From a virus: 64,000 bases of DNA. The position numbers were made by a program, and so were the translations under genes. A model generated the notes under the pieces. That model saw only the letters and a program-made list of their open reading frames with translations. It was not told where the DNA came from and did no database searches. Every line of letters begins with the position of its first letter. Position 1 is the stretch's first letter. Shown here one piece after another: positions 20,924-29,412 of this stretch. The DNA is taken from the IMG/VR virus record IMGVR_UViG_3300034073_001700, positions 56,143-120,142 of that record. One strand, written 5' to 3'.

Positions 20924-21457
20924 TTAGATGCTAAGTATGTCAATAGGACCCTTACAAGACATAGAGTGATTGATTGCAGCATTTACTGCAAGTACCGCTC
21001 TTTTCCTTGCGTCCTTTTGTTTTTGTGTAGAATACAAAGATCCAAGGGCTAGGTCTCCACCAGAACCCATGGCAAGATAATCTTGTTCATACTGTGTTAA
21101 TGACATATCTCCTGCGTTATGCTCATATATCTTTCCACGAACACAAATAATCATTCCAAAATCTGATGATGTAGATGTATCTACCCACCAATTTTCATAA
21201 AATGTTCTTAGGGCTTTTAGAAATTTACTATACATAAATTTATCAATACTGCCCCTACCTTCAAATGTTGGTGGAACAAATAAATGTTTTATTCTGTCGC
21301 CATCCATAGACCCAGCATATCCAAATAGGTAGCCTTCTTTTTTCCATATCTTAGGACTAGAGCAAACATTAATTGTATTATCATCAGAGACACCACGATC
21401 TCCAGCCATCCAAAGTTTATTATTTACTTTGTCACGGACTACCGCTATGCAAGTCAT
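20924..21457 (-). CDS. Proteasome/HslV-like Ntn hydrolase
   Basis: A 177-aa protein starting MTCIAVV. After Met removal the N-terminal Thr would be the nucleophile, with Asp at +18 (MAGDRG) and Lys at +34 (SPKIW), matching T1/D17/K33 of proteasome beta subunits; the late AMGSGGDLALG motif corresponds to the catalytic Ser-Gly region. No propeptide is encoded. It may form its own ring peptidase or join the host proteasome of actinobacteria. It lies between the endolysin and the subtilase, with AAAGG as ribosome site. Confidence 0.82.
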   Translation of the reverse strand: MTCIAVVRDKVNNKLWMAGDRGVSDDNTINVCSSPKIWKKEGYLFGYAGSMDGDRIKHLFVPPTFEGRGSIDKFMYSKFLKALRTFYENWWVDTSTSSDFGMIICVRGKIYEHNAGDMSLTQYEQDYLAMGSGGDLALGSLYSTQKQKDARKRAVLAVNAAINHSMSCKGPIDILSI

Positions 21458-21473
21458 TCAAAGCCTTTCTATG

Positions 21474-22097
21474 CTATTGAATTAGTGTACCAGAGCCTCC
21501 GCCACCTGTCAACTTGGCTGGCATGTTTTGTCCACATGTTGGACATTTCTTTATTTCAGTCTTATTAGATTCTACTTTATTTTCAGATGCTGCTGCACCT
21601 TTGAATTTTGGACGACCAAATCCTACAATAGATACCTGCACACCCTTTTTATTTTTCTTATATGCACGAAGTTGTTTACAAACTTCTCCACCATTTCTTT
21701 GGCTACCGCCTTTACGATTAGTTGTATTTCCTTCTATGCACCATACAGTTCCATCTTCATTATCTTTAATAACAATACCTACATGTGAGATGCGATCTAC
21801 ACCATCTGCTGGGAAATCAAAGTAAGCAATGTCCCCTGGTTCTGGATCACAAATTTGTGCATCATACCAACGACCAGCCTTTTTAAATGCTGCTGCGCCT
21901 GATGGAGTATAAACTGTATTAGGAACTTTTACGCCAGCCTTATCTGCACACCACATAACGAAAGATCCACACCATGGTTGAAAGTTAGCCTTTGTAAAGG
22001 CACCATACTTTGTTTCATTATCTTTTGGACCTTCAATTGTTCCAAGTTCTTCTTTAGCAATTTCAATAAGTTTTGCTGCTGTTCCTAATTCTGCCAT
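21474..22097 (-). CDS. CHAP-domain endolysin
   Basis: A 207-aa protein with a CHAP amidase/peptidase: C43 in PWCGSFVMWC, H105 in ISHVGIV, and E122/N124 in WCIEGNTTN. This cleaves peptidoglycan peptides. A linker leads to a C-terminal CPTCGQNMP ribbon fragment, which could bind the wall or metal. No signal peptide, so release needs a holin; two candidate membrane genes follow immediately upstream in the same operon. Confidence 0.88.
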   Translation of the reverse strand: MAELGTAAKLIEIAKEELGTIEGPKDNETKYGAFTKANFQPWCGSFVMWCADKAGVKVPNTVYTPSGAAAFKKAGRWYDAQICDPEPGDIAYFDFPADGVDRISHVGIVIKDNEDGTVWCIEGNTTNRKGGSQRNGGEVCKQLRAYKKNKKGVQVSIVGFGRPKFKGAAASENKVESNKTEIKKCPTCGQNMPAKLTGGGGSGTLIQ

Positions 22098-22099
22098 GA

Positions 22100-22324
22100 T
22101 TACTCGTCACCTTTACTTTTACCAGCGAAATATCCGCCAATGATTCCAATTAAACCTACAAGAGCATTTTGAACTAAAGCAATAGCATCAGGGTTTGTAC
22201 CTACAGCCTCGCCAGTCGCAAACTGAGCAGAAAGCATGGCGGTATATTCACCAATTACAACAAGACCAATAAAACCTAAAATACCTAAAGTTATATATAC
22301 CATTAATCTATCTTTTATCTTCAT
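22100..22324 (-). CDS. Holin candidate (74 aa)
   Basis: A 74-aa protein with two transmembrane helices (about residues 8-33 and 47-66), short charged N- and C-termini, 2 nt before the endolysin start. Size, topology and position fit a class II holin. The linked 125-aa protein is the alternative. Confidence 0.6.
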   Translation of the reverse strand: MKIKDRLMVYITLGILGFIGLVVIGEYTAMLSAQFATGEAVGTNPDAIALVQNALVGLIGIIGGYFAGKSKGDE

Positions 22325-22701
22325 TAGTCTTTATCCCAATCTTCATCAACTTCTGTTTCTTCTGGCATTTCGCCTTCTGATTTTCCTTCAAGAACTGGCT
22401 TTTCTTCTTCAACAACTACATCATCACTTACTTCAACTGGTGCTGATTCTTCTGATCCAGAATTAGTTTTACCAATTAATATACCAGCAAGCGTTCCAGT
22501 AATAAAGGTAGCAATAGAATTTAAAAGATTAAAAAACATTTTATCATTTTCTGCTTGAGCGCCTATTGGTTGCTCTACAAATATTAAGGCGTATAGATTT
22601 CCAGCAACAATTAAAAATACCATAGCCCCAAGCATTATAGCCAATATAAATTTTAGTCTTGAATCTAACTCTGCTGATGTATATCTAGACTTTGTACTCA
22701 C
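22324..22701 (-). CDS. Two-helix membrane protein, holin or antiholin candidate
   Basis: A 125-aa protein, GTG start with AAAGGAAA upstream. Two hydrophobic helices (about 17-41 and 60-80, ending GTLAGILIGK) and a long, very acidic tail (EEEKPVLEG...DEDWDKD). It overlaps the next gene by 1 nt. The pairing with a 74-aa two-helix protein suggests a holin/antiholin pair, but which is which cannot be told. Confidence 0.55.
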   Translation of the reverse strand: MSTKSRYTSAELDSRLKFILAIMLGAMVFLIVAGNLYALIFVEQPIGAQAENDKMFFNLLNSIATFITGTLAGILIGKTNSGSEESAPVEVSDDVVVEEEKPVLEGKSEGEMPEETEVDEDWDKD

Positions 22702-23040
22702 TTAGTTTCCTTTCGATAAGTCATCAACCATTTGGTTAATCTCATCTACATTATCTGGTGCTGGCGCACTCTTTGGTTCTTCAATTATATCAGAAGTTGT
22801 TTCTTCTTGTGGTTCATCTAACATTTCTGGCATTTCTGATATTTCCTCTTTGCCTTCGGTTGGATCATATCCAAGCAGATCTTCTGTGCAGTAACTTGTA
22901 CATAGTGGTTTTGTACATCCAGGAGTGCCCCAATTTTCTGGGTCTTGGCATTCATACCTATACTTGCCTTCAAAAACACCACATGCGGTTAATCCAATAA
23001 CCAACAGAAGGGCAGAAAATATAGATGCTATAGTCTTCAT
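22702..23040 (-). CDS. Lipoprotein in the lysis cluster
   Basis: Start placed at ATG 23038-23040 (112 aa; MKTIASIFSALLL), where TATAAT lies 7 nt upstream; an ATG 9 nt earlier overlaps that hexamer. A lipobox LTAC gives a lipid-anchored Cys near residue 19. The mature part has four to five further Cys, then an acidic Pro/Glu-rich tail. Its place next to holin and endolysin suggests an envelope role such as a spanin-like or superinfection factor. Confidence 0.65.
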   Translation of the reverse strand: MKTIASIFSALLLVIGLTACGVFEGKYRYECQDPENWGTPGCTKPLCTSYCTEDLLGYDPTEGKEEISEMPEMLDEPQEETTSDIIEEPKSAPAPDNVDEINQMVDDLSKGN

Positions 23041-23047
23041 TATTGAC

Positions 23048-23053
23048 ATTATA
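23048..23053 (-). promoter_or_regulatory. -10 element, possible leaderless start
   Basis: TATAAT on the minus strand, 7 nt before ATG 23040. No TG extension and no ribosome site. Confidence 0.4.
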
Positions 23054-23323
23054 CTATTCTTTTTCCTCTCTGAGCGGTATTGTTATAAGCCATAATACTG
23101 TGGCTGCTACTGTTGCTATACCCACAATTTGTTGGGCAGTACCAGTCAAGGTAAGCCATGCAATGAAGAATCCAAGCAATGTCCACACCTGTGCGATGCT
23201 CTCCTTAATAGCCTTACCAAACCACCTCAGAAGCCCGTTTACGCCCTTTAAAAGCCATTCTATACCCTTCCTTAAAGCATTGACCACTTTTATTTTAGAT
23301 AAAATAGTCTTAAGTTTTGTCAT
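23054..23323 (-). CDS. Membrane protein (89 aa)
   Basis: An 89-aa protein: basic amphipathic N-terminal half (KTILSKIKVVNALRKGIEWL) and two hydrophobic helices in the C-terminal half (about 43-62 and 64-82). The start follows TATAAT by exactly 6 nt; an AGGAGG lies 14 nt away, too far for normal use. First gene of the lysis cluster; holin-like or accessory. Confidence 0.6.
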   Translation of the reverse strand: MTKLKTILSKIKVVNALRKGIEWLLKGVNGLLRWFGKAIKESIAQVWTLLGFFIAWLTLTGTAQQIVGIATVAATVLWLITIPLREEKE

Positions 23324-23329
23324 GATTGT

Positions 23330-23335
23330 ATTATA
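23330..23335 (-). promoter_or_regulatory. -10 element, leaderless start
   Basis: TATAAT on the minus strand embedded in the stop codon of the PA14 protein gene, with 6 nt to ATG 23323. Confidence 0.45.
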
Positions 23336-25493
23336 CCCTCCTTGTTAACGCAGAAGCCACAGAAGAAATTATATTAGAAACAAGAATAACTGGAACAATT
23401 ACCTCTTGTGCCTTTTCTTTTTGATCATCTGTCATATCTTTACCCCATTGAGTAGGGTCAGATAATTCTTCTAAATCTATACTGCTAAATACCGCCAAAG
23501 GATCCTCTAAAAATAACTCAGCAGCAGCCTCAGTAATAGCGTCTGCAATTGTATATGGCATAGGGGCATCAGCGTTTTCCTCTGCCTTTTCAGCAAATGT
23601 TACGATGGCAGCAGCGACTGCAGGATTATCTTGTGCTTCTTCTGCAAGGATTGCTATATCATCTGTCTTTACTCCAAGATCTTTAGCCAACTCAACCTTA
23701 GCCTCTGGGGCGAGGGTAGTCAAAGATTGACCAACAGCAGACATTTGTTCTGGTGTTAATTTAACAATAATATTATCTTTGCTAGTTAGGTTAGCAATAA
23801 CGCTAGTTAAGTCAATGGTGGTATTATTAGGTGGTGATGGTTTTGGAGAAGGTGCTACAGGAGATTTCTCTGGTTGAGGACTTGGAGTGGGAAGAGGATC
23901 TATATCCGTTTGCTGAGGTGTTGGCTCTGGCTGAGGCTCTGGAGATATCTCAGGCTCAGGGTCTGGAGTTACGGATGATTCATCACCTGTTTGATCGGTT
24001 GGCTGAGGATTGGGGAAATCTGGTTCTGTTTGCTCAGGCGATGGCTCAGGATTTGGGGTAGGCTCTGGTGAAGGCTCTATGGAAGGTTCTGGCTCTATCT
24101 CTGGGGTTGGCTCTGGAGTTGGCTGTGTACTTTCTTCTGGTGTGGGGGTTGGCTCTGGCTCTGGCGTTGGTTGTGGCTGGTTTGCTATAGCCTGTGCAAT
24201 TGCTGCAGCCACCCTTTGACTTTCTTCAAATTGCCACTGTTTGTTATACTCAGTTTGAGCATTTAGTATTGCTTGCTGCATGTCTGGTATTGAAACCTCA
24301 TATTCATTTTGATCTTGTGTGAGGTTTTCTGATGCTATTGTTAGGTTTTCTTGAGCCTGTGTTAGGTTTGATTCTTCCTCAGAAAGAGTTTGTTGGTATG
24401 CTAATAATATAGAGTTCTGCTCATTGTAATAAGATAGTTTATTATTATAAATCTGAACCATAGAGTTATAGTCTTGCTGTGCTTGGGCTTGATCTGATAC
24501 CGCTTGATTATACGCATCAATTTGCGCCTGTGTTGCTCCTTCTCCATAAGAAAATGTGTTTAGATTGCAACTAAATCCTACTCCCCAGCCTCCAGTATAA
24601 TCGCATCCTGCTCCAGTCCAGCCACCAGGAATTGCCCATCCAAGATGATATGATCCTGGGCCTCCTCCGTTATACCACCATATCTCTACATCTAAAGTTT
24701 TATCTACGCTAACATCATATACTGGTGAATATGGACTCCATGTTGCTCCCTGCTCCTGCCAGTTATTAATAGCAAGTTGTCCATCAACATACATTCTAAA
24801 GCCATCGTCTGTATATCCTGCAAAGTAGGTGGTTGTCCAGTGATCTGGTACTGTTATTTTTCCAGTAAATCTAACTATAAAATCTTCATATCTTCCACAT
24901 ACTGGAAGGTTCATTGAATTTGAATTCCATACTCCAGTACATATTATTCCATTTGTAATGGCCTCTCCGTTATACCCTCTTGCTAAATAATAAACAGTAT
25001 ATTGTAGACCTGCATTTCCAGCGTTTTGAATTACTATCTGTGCTGTTTGTAGATTTATATTAGCGATATCAAGTTGATCTTGTGCATCATTCTTATCTTG
25101 TAATGCTTGATCTTTATCTTCTAATGCAGTAGCCACAGTAACTGTTTGGCCATCTACAGCAGATAGAGCAAGAGTTTTAGCCTCTAATGCTAAGGACTCC
25201 TGCTCTACCGCCGTATCATATTCTTGCTCAGATTCTTCTAAGTTATATTTTGACTGTACTGCATAGTTATACTTATCTATTGCGATATCTAGTAATTCTT
25301 GAGTTTTTGCCTTGTCATTTAGTTTATTGATATCTGATTGTAATTCTTGGATGTCTTCATACGCTTGTATCAATGGGTCAGGCTCTGCTTGAGATGCTGT
25401 TGAAAATGTCCACCCTAGCGCAAATATAACTGAAAGAATGATTCTAAATAAATTATTCTTAATTTCCTTTCTCCAATGTATGTCTCCATACAA
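23331..25493 (-). CDS. Exported PA14-domain surface protein
   Basis: About 720 aa. Signal segment near residues 15-36 (IILSVIFALGWTF, cleavage near SQA-E), a long helical repeat region (40-160), a PA14-like beta domain at about 165-310 (YTVYYLARGYNG, FAGYTDDGFRMYVDG, aromatic Asp/Asn-rich), a second helical region, a Pro-Glu-Pro-Thr repeat linker (about 435-560), and a C-terminal helical domain with a final hydrophobic stretch. PA14 domains bind glycans. The start is uncertain: TTG 25491-25493 is shown, but the ribosome site GGAGAAAGG suggests a start about 30 nt further in. Probably displayed on infected cells. Confidence 0.7.
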   Translation of the reverse strand: MYGDIHWRKEIKNNLFRIILSVIFALGWTFSTASQAEPDPLIQAYEDIQELQSDINKLNDKAKTQELLDIAIDKYNYAVQSKYNLEESEQEYDTAVEQESLALEAKTLALSAVDGQTVTVATALEDKDQALQDKNDAQDQLDIANINLQTAQIVIQNAGNAGLQYTVYYLARGYNGEAITNGIICTGVWNSNSMNLPVCGRYEDFIVRFTGKITVPDHWTTTYFAGYTDDGFRMYVDGQLAINNWQEQGATWSPYSPVYDVSVDKTLDVEIWWYNGGGPGSYHLGWAIPGGWTGAGCDYTGGWGVGFSCNLNTFSYGEGATQAQIDAYNQAVSDQAQAQQDYNSMVQIYNNKLSYYNEQNSILLAYQQTLSEEESNLTQAQENLTIASENLTQDQNEYEVSIPDMQQAILNAQTEYNKQWQFEESQRVAAAIAQAIANQPQPTPEPEPTPTPEESTQPTPEPTPEIEPEPSIEPSPEPTPNPEPSPEQTEPDFPNPQPTDQTGDESSVTPDPEPEISPEPQPEPTPQQTDIDPLPTPSPQPEKSPVAPSPKPSPPNNTTIDLTSVIANLTSKDNIIVKLTPEQMSAVGQSLTTLAPEAKVELAKDLGVKTDDIAILAEEAQDNPAVAAAIVTFAEKAEENADAPMPYTIADAITEAAAELFLEDPLAVFSSIDLEELSDPTQWGKDMTDDQKEKAQEVIVPVILVSNIISSVASALTRRV

Positions 25494-25498
25494 GGCAA

Positions 25499-25507
25499 TT
25501 ATAACAT
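25499..25507 (-). promoter_or_regulatory. Extended -10 promoter of the PA14 gene
   Basis: TGT-TATAAT on the minus strand, directly after the terminator of the upstream surface-protein gene. Confidence 0.6.
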
Positions 25508-25513
25508 TTAATT

Positions 25514-25547
25514 AAAAGAAAAAGGCGGGAGCAAATGCATCCCGCCC
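25514..25547 (-). terminator. Strong intrinsic terminator
   Basis: 7-bp GC-rich stem GGCGGGA/TCCCGCC (25525-25531 with 25541-25547) followed on the minus strand by TTTTTCTTTT. The strongest terminator in the window, placed after the Ala-rich surface-protein gene. Confidence 0.85.
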
Positions 25548-25563
25548 TAATCTTAAGTTTAGA

Positions 25564-26736
25564 TTACTTAATCAAAGCAACCTTGGCTTTTGGATTCTTT
25601 TTATTCCACTTCTTAGCCAACTTGTTAAATGCAACCTTAACTGCAGCAAGAGCAGCAGCATTGTCTGCCTTTACCTTATCAAGTTCTGCAGCATTAGCAG
25701 CAGCAAGATCAGCAAGTGCTTTATCAGCAGCGACCTTAGCAGTTACTGCATCAGCCTTAAGTGTTACTACTTCTGACTTTAGAGAAAGAATCTCTGTGTC
25801 AGATGCCAACTTAGCATCGGCAGCAGCCTTATCAGCAGCAGCCTTTGCATCAGCAAGAGCCTTGTCTGCAGCAACCTTATCAGCAGCACGTGCTGCCTTT
25901 TCTGCATCAAGTGCAGCGTTTGCAGCAGCCAACTCTGTCAAAAGATCACGAACTGCAATCTCAGCAAATGGAGATAGTGTACGTGCTGTTAGTCCAGTTA
26001 CATCTGCAGAAGAAGCCTCTCCTGCTGTAGTTGGAGCAAATGTTACAAGTGAACGAGTTCCAGTTGTTGGAAGTGTCAACTTAAACTTTGCCTGACCAAA
26101 GTCAGATAGTGTTGCACCAGTTGTTGCTGTTGCGGAATCAAGTGTTCCAAGACCAGCAAATACTGTAGCGGTTAGAGACTTACCAGAAATCTTGTTTCCG
26201 AATACGTCTGTTGCAGTTACAACAATGTCCTGCTTAGTTCCTGCAGCACCATTTGCTGGAGCAGAAACGGAAAGGTTGTTAATCAAACCTGCAGTACCTT
26301 GTACATAATATGTTAGTGTTGTTCCTTGATTGGTAACAACAACGGTACCAACAGCAGTCGTTTTAGTATATACATAGAACGTTGCGGTTGTACCTGTGCC
26401 AGTAGCAATTGTGATGCTGGATGATCCAGAACTTGCTGATACTGGTGCAGCAACTGTATGTAGTGCTGTTACGATAGTTGCGTTTGTTGCAGTTACAGTT
26501 ACGGCTGTTCCCGTATCAACTGTTGCAACAAAACGTAGTGCGTCAGTAGCATCGATAGTGTTATCGGCTGGTACTGGTAGCGCAGCAGGTGTTGCAGAAG
26601 ATGAAGCAGTTGTATTAGCAACTGAGTTCAAATCTACAGCAACTGTCATGACAGCAGCACTTGCAGGTGTTGCGACAAGTGTGCCCATAGTCATGGCTGC
26701 AACCACGGCTAGAGCGATTTTCTTAAATGAATTCAT
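25564..26736 (-). CDS. Exported Ala-rich surface protein, S-layer-like
   Basis: A 390-aa protein: Sec signal (MNSFKKIALAVVAAMTMGTL, cleavage near ASA-A), a Thr/Ala/Val-rich beta part (30-245) with an Ig-like VFGNKISGKSLTATVF segment, and a C-terminal Ala/Lys/Asp coiled coil (265-370) ending in a basic NKKNPKAKVALIK tail. The style resembles abundant surface proteins of freshwater actinobacteria. AAAAGGAG precedes the ATG. Codon choice and composition look richer in GC and Ala than its neighbours, suggesting acquisition from a host. It could coat the cell and block secondary phages. Confidence 0.7.
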   Translation of the reverse strand: MNSFKKIALAVVAAMTMGTLVATPASAAVMTVAVDLNSVANTTASSSATPAALPVPADNTIDATDALRFVATVDTGTAVTVTATNATIVTALHTVAAPVSASSGSSSITIATGTGTTATFYVYTKTTAVGTVVVTNQGTTLTYYVQGTAGLINNLSVSAPANGAAGTKQDIVVTATDVFGNKISGKSLTATVFAGLGTLDSATATTGATLSDFGQAKFKLTLPTTGTRSLVTFAPTTAGEASSADVTGLTARTLSPFAEIAVRDLLTELAAANAALDAEKAARAADKVAADKALADAKAAADKAAADAKLASDTEILSLKSEVVTLKADAVTAKVAADKALADLAAANAAELDKVKADNAAALAAVKVAFNKLAKKWNKKNPKAKVALIK

Positions 26737-26758
26737 TTTTCTCCTTTTATATTCATTC

Positions 26759-28543
26759 TTATATTGTTTTAAGTCTATCCAAATAGTCTTTTATATCTTC
26801 TATTTGACTAGGTTTATATTGTATCACGTTCTCAGGGAGCGTGTCAACTCTGCGGGGCTGGCCACGAAAAGTATGAACTTCTACTTCAAGGTTTTGATCT
26901 CTGGGTGTATAAGAAATGGCACCAAAAATAGAACCACAAACAGCATCAGCCAAGTCCTTAGATTTTTTACGGGGGTGGTCAACCTTATCATTTTTCATAA
27001 TCTTAAGTTCAGTTAACTCTTCAAACAAAAGTTCTATAGCAGGCATAGCAAGTCGTTCTTCATACACAAGCATGGCCATATCTTCATAATGCTTCTTTGC
27101 TACTGAGACTGTCTCTGTTCTCATTCCTACTGCCTGTAATTCATTTTGAATATCAAATGATTGCCAACGGTCAAATGTAACTAATCCTATATTAAACCCA
27201 AGCCTTCTTAGATTTTGTATCCACTGTTTTACTTCAGATAGATTAACTGGCCCCTCTACCTTTGGCTCCCACCAAGCAACAGCATCTACAACAACAATTG
27301 GGGATATTTGTTCATAGTCTTTAATTACTTGAACATTAACCCATTTCTCAACATGGGCGATTGCGACAGCACACTTGTCATGCTTTTGTGCAAGGTCAGC
27401 ATGAACATAATAAATTTTTTCTGGGTCTGGCTTAAAGTTTTCCTCAAACCTTCTAAAGGCATCAAGAGGATTTCTAATAGTCATACATGCCCTTACTTTA
27501 TTAGCCTGCTTAAAAAATGCATCAGAAGCATAAGTAGGAACACAGGCAAAACGCATCATTGCATCTCCAAGGTCAGTCATAAAAGCAATTTTAAAATCAT
27601 CTATTTGACGAGTAGGATTTACTTCCCATGTTGGGCGCTTAAGTGCAAACACTCCAGGGTATTTATATGATTTTATGTGATCTTCATCCCAAGCAATCTC
27701 AAACCAGTTATCCTTATCATCTTCTGGTAATAATGGATTAATAATAAATCTATGTGTTTTACCTATAACTTCCTTATCTGCAATTACTGATTCATACCGC
27801 TCAGAAATAAAGTCTCCGTTATATCTTGGGAACGAAAGAAGAACTACCTTGCCAAGATCAGGAAAGCGGGAGTCAACTGACCCACGGAATGCTTTATAGA
27901 TATTGTCAGCAGTCTTTCCTTGTTCATTGCCTGTTGCTACCTCTGATGCAAAACCAGAAATCTCGTCAAGAACTGCTAGTAAAAGATTAAGACCCTCATG
28001 AGATTCTCTTTCTGAGTGTCCAGAATAAACTGTAATTGATTTGTCAAAACTAATAGAGTCTACCTTTGCTTCATACTTGCCAGCAAACCAAGGTGATCTT
28101 TCTATCTTTGATTTAAAGCCTTTAAAGAAAACATTCTTAGCCTGCTGTGCGTTAATAGCAACATTAATAAGATCTATTGCATCTCCACTTGGTTTTCCGA
28201 AATATCTTGCAGGGTCTTTAAGACATAATAACTTATAGACAATATAAGAACAGGCAACAGTAGAAGTAAAGTCCTTCCCACTGCCCTTCCCAAGTTGAAG
28301 AATAATTTCGTTCTTTGTGTATTTTTCATAATATCTTGCTCCTTCCTCTTCTCCCATAATAGACTGAAGATCTTCTTTACGATATATCTGACTCATCGCT
28401 TCAACAATGTCATATTGAATATCAGATAGTGATGGCTGCCCCAAATAATCTGGAGATTCGACAAATGTTTTAGCGTCTACTGGGGTTTCTTCAAAATTAT
28501 TATCGGCAAGCGCTTCAAGAAAATCATCAAACATCATGGACAA
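26759..28543 (-). CDS. terL: Terminase large subunit
   Basis: A 594-aa packaging motor. Walker A LGKGSGKD at residues 84-91, Walker B LLAVLDE near 190, and the coupling motif LLSFPRYNGDF. The nuclease domain begins with YYVHADLAQKHDKCAV (first Asp) and ends with KDLADAVCG (last Asp), the RNase H-like sites. It drives DNA into proheads with the portal. It overlaps the small-subunit candidate by 17 nt. It sits more than 30 kb from the capsid genes, an unusual spread. Confidence 0.93.
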   Translation of the reverse strand: MSMMFDDFLEALADNNFEETPVDAKTFVESPDYLGQPSLSDIQYDIVEAMSQIYRKEDLQSIMGEEEGARYYEKYTKNEIILQLGKGSGKDFTSTVACSYIVYKLLCLKDPARYFGKPSGDAIDLINVAINAQQAKNVFFKGFKSKIERSPWFAGKYEAKVDSISFDKSITVYSGHSERESHEGLNLLLAVLDEISGFASEVATGNEQGKTADNIYKAFRGSVDSRFPDLGKVVLLSFPRYNGDFISERYESVIADKEVIGKTHRFIINPLLPEDDKDNWFEIAWDEDHIKSYKYPGVFALKRPTWEVNPTRQIDDFKIAFMTDLGDAMMRFACVPTYASDAFFKQANKVRACMTIRNPLDAFRRFEENFKPDPEKIYYVHADLAQKHDKCAVAIAHVEKWVNVQVIKDYEQISPIVVVDAVAWWEPKVEGPVNLSEVKQWIQNLRRLGFNIGLVTFDRWQSFDIQNELQAVGMRTETVSVAKKHYEDMAMLVYEERLAMPAIELLFEELTELKIMKNDKVDHPRKKSKDLADAVCGSIFGAISYTPRDQNLEVEVHTFRGQPRRVDTLPENVIQYKPSQIEDIKDYLDRLKTI

Positions 28544-29060
28544 TTGTAATCACTTCATCTCTTTTGGCAACATCAGATAGCCTACGCATAATCTCATCAC
28601 GAATCTGAGGATACTCTGAAGCAATATCTTTAAGGATTCCCATGAGAATTTCTTGCTTCTTTTCTATTTGTAGCATTTCCTCTGCTAACTCTTTATTTTC
28701 TAATAGTCCTGCCTTTTGTAGCATATCAATTCTTTTAGATTCAATATCCATAACAAGTTTTATAGCCTGTGTTTTTGCTCCAAGATTATTGGTTAGTGAT
28801 GCCTCGTCTATAACCTCATATGATTTTGCAATTAACTTATTGTAATGAGTATCTGCAACAGCAAGGGCTTCTTTTGCACGTGCACGAATTGCATCATTAG
28901 CAGAAGCCATAACCTTCCACTCATTAATATGCTGAACTACACGTGTCCTTGGAATAGCAAGATCTTTAGATATTTTTGTAGCATCATTGCCCTTAAGATA
29001 CTCTCCAACAACTGTATTTATTTCGTCTAAATGTTTAACTAAATCTTCTTCAGTCGACAT
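28527..29060 (-). CDS. terS: Terminase small subunit candidate
   Basis: Start at ATG 29058-29060 (177 aa; MSTEEDLVKHLDE), with AGGAGG 9 nt upstream; an ATG 6 nt earlier is also possible. N-terminal helix-turn-helix (ATKISKDLAIPRTRVVQHINEW) followed by a long helical oligomerisation region. Architecture and position next to TerL fit TerS, which recognises the packaging site. Confidence 0.7.
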   Translation of the reverse strand: MSTEEDLVKHLDEINTVVGEYLKGNDATKISKDLAIPRTRVVQHINEWKVMASANDAIRARAKEALAVADTHYNKLIAKSYEVIDEASLTNNLGAKTQAIKLVMDIESKRIDMLQKAGLLENKELAEEMLQIEKKQEILMGILKDIASEYPQIRDEIMRRLSDVAKRDEVITIVHDV

Positions 29061-29412
29061 GGCCATACGCCTCCTGTCTTTGTAATTCTTTTGCTTTTGC
29101 AATCTTTAGCAAGACAAGGTATCCTATCAAATCATCTATATCATTATCACCTATGTACTCTGTGCCACGCATTATCCTGCTTAATTTATCATCAATCCGA
29201 ACATGTAGTTGTTCTCTTGGATCCGCTTTACTAAAAATACGAACAGGCTCTAATGCTGAGTTACCATATGCAATATTTTTTTTAATTAGCATATGTGCTA
29301 TTTCATGACAAGATTGATAAATTTCTTTACCAGCAGATGTTCCTACGGTTAATAGGTATAAGTCCTCACACTTAAAACGTTTCATATCTGGAAAAACTGG
29401 ATCTAGGCTCAT
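29050..29412 (-). CDS. DUF1599 / Nmad1-like protein
   Basis: A 120-aa protein. KKNIAYGNSALEPVRIFSK with RIDDKLSRIMRGTEY and DDLIGYLVLLKIA is the pattern of the nucleotide-modification-associated domain 1 family (DUF1599), a MazG-like fold found beside DNA-modification genes in phages. It may hydrolyse or handle modified dNTPs. Its ATG overlaps the stop of the 51-aa gene upstream (ATGA). Confidence 0.65.
   Translation of the reverse strand: MSLDPVFPDMKRFKCEDLYLLTVGTSAGKEIYQSCHEIAHMLIKKNIAYGNSALEPVRIFSKADPREQLHVRIDDKLSRIMRGTEYIGDNDIDDLIGYLVLLKIAKAKELQRQEAYGHVD

Noticed and set aside
24010-24219. Gly/Ser-rich plus-strand frame opposite the PA14 protein
   Set aside because: It is the complement of the Pro-Glu-Pro-Thr repeat; low-complexity shadow.
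25535-26095. 186-codon Ala/Ser-rich plus-strand frame
   Set aside because: Shadow of the Ala-rich coiled coil on the other strand; no ribosome site.
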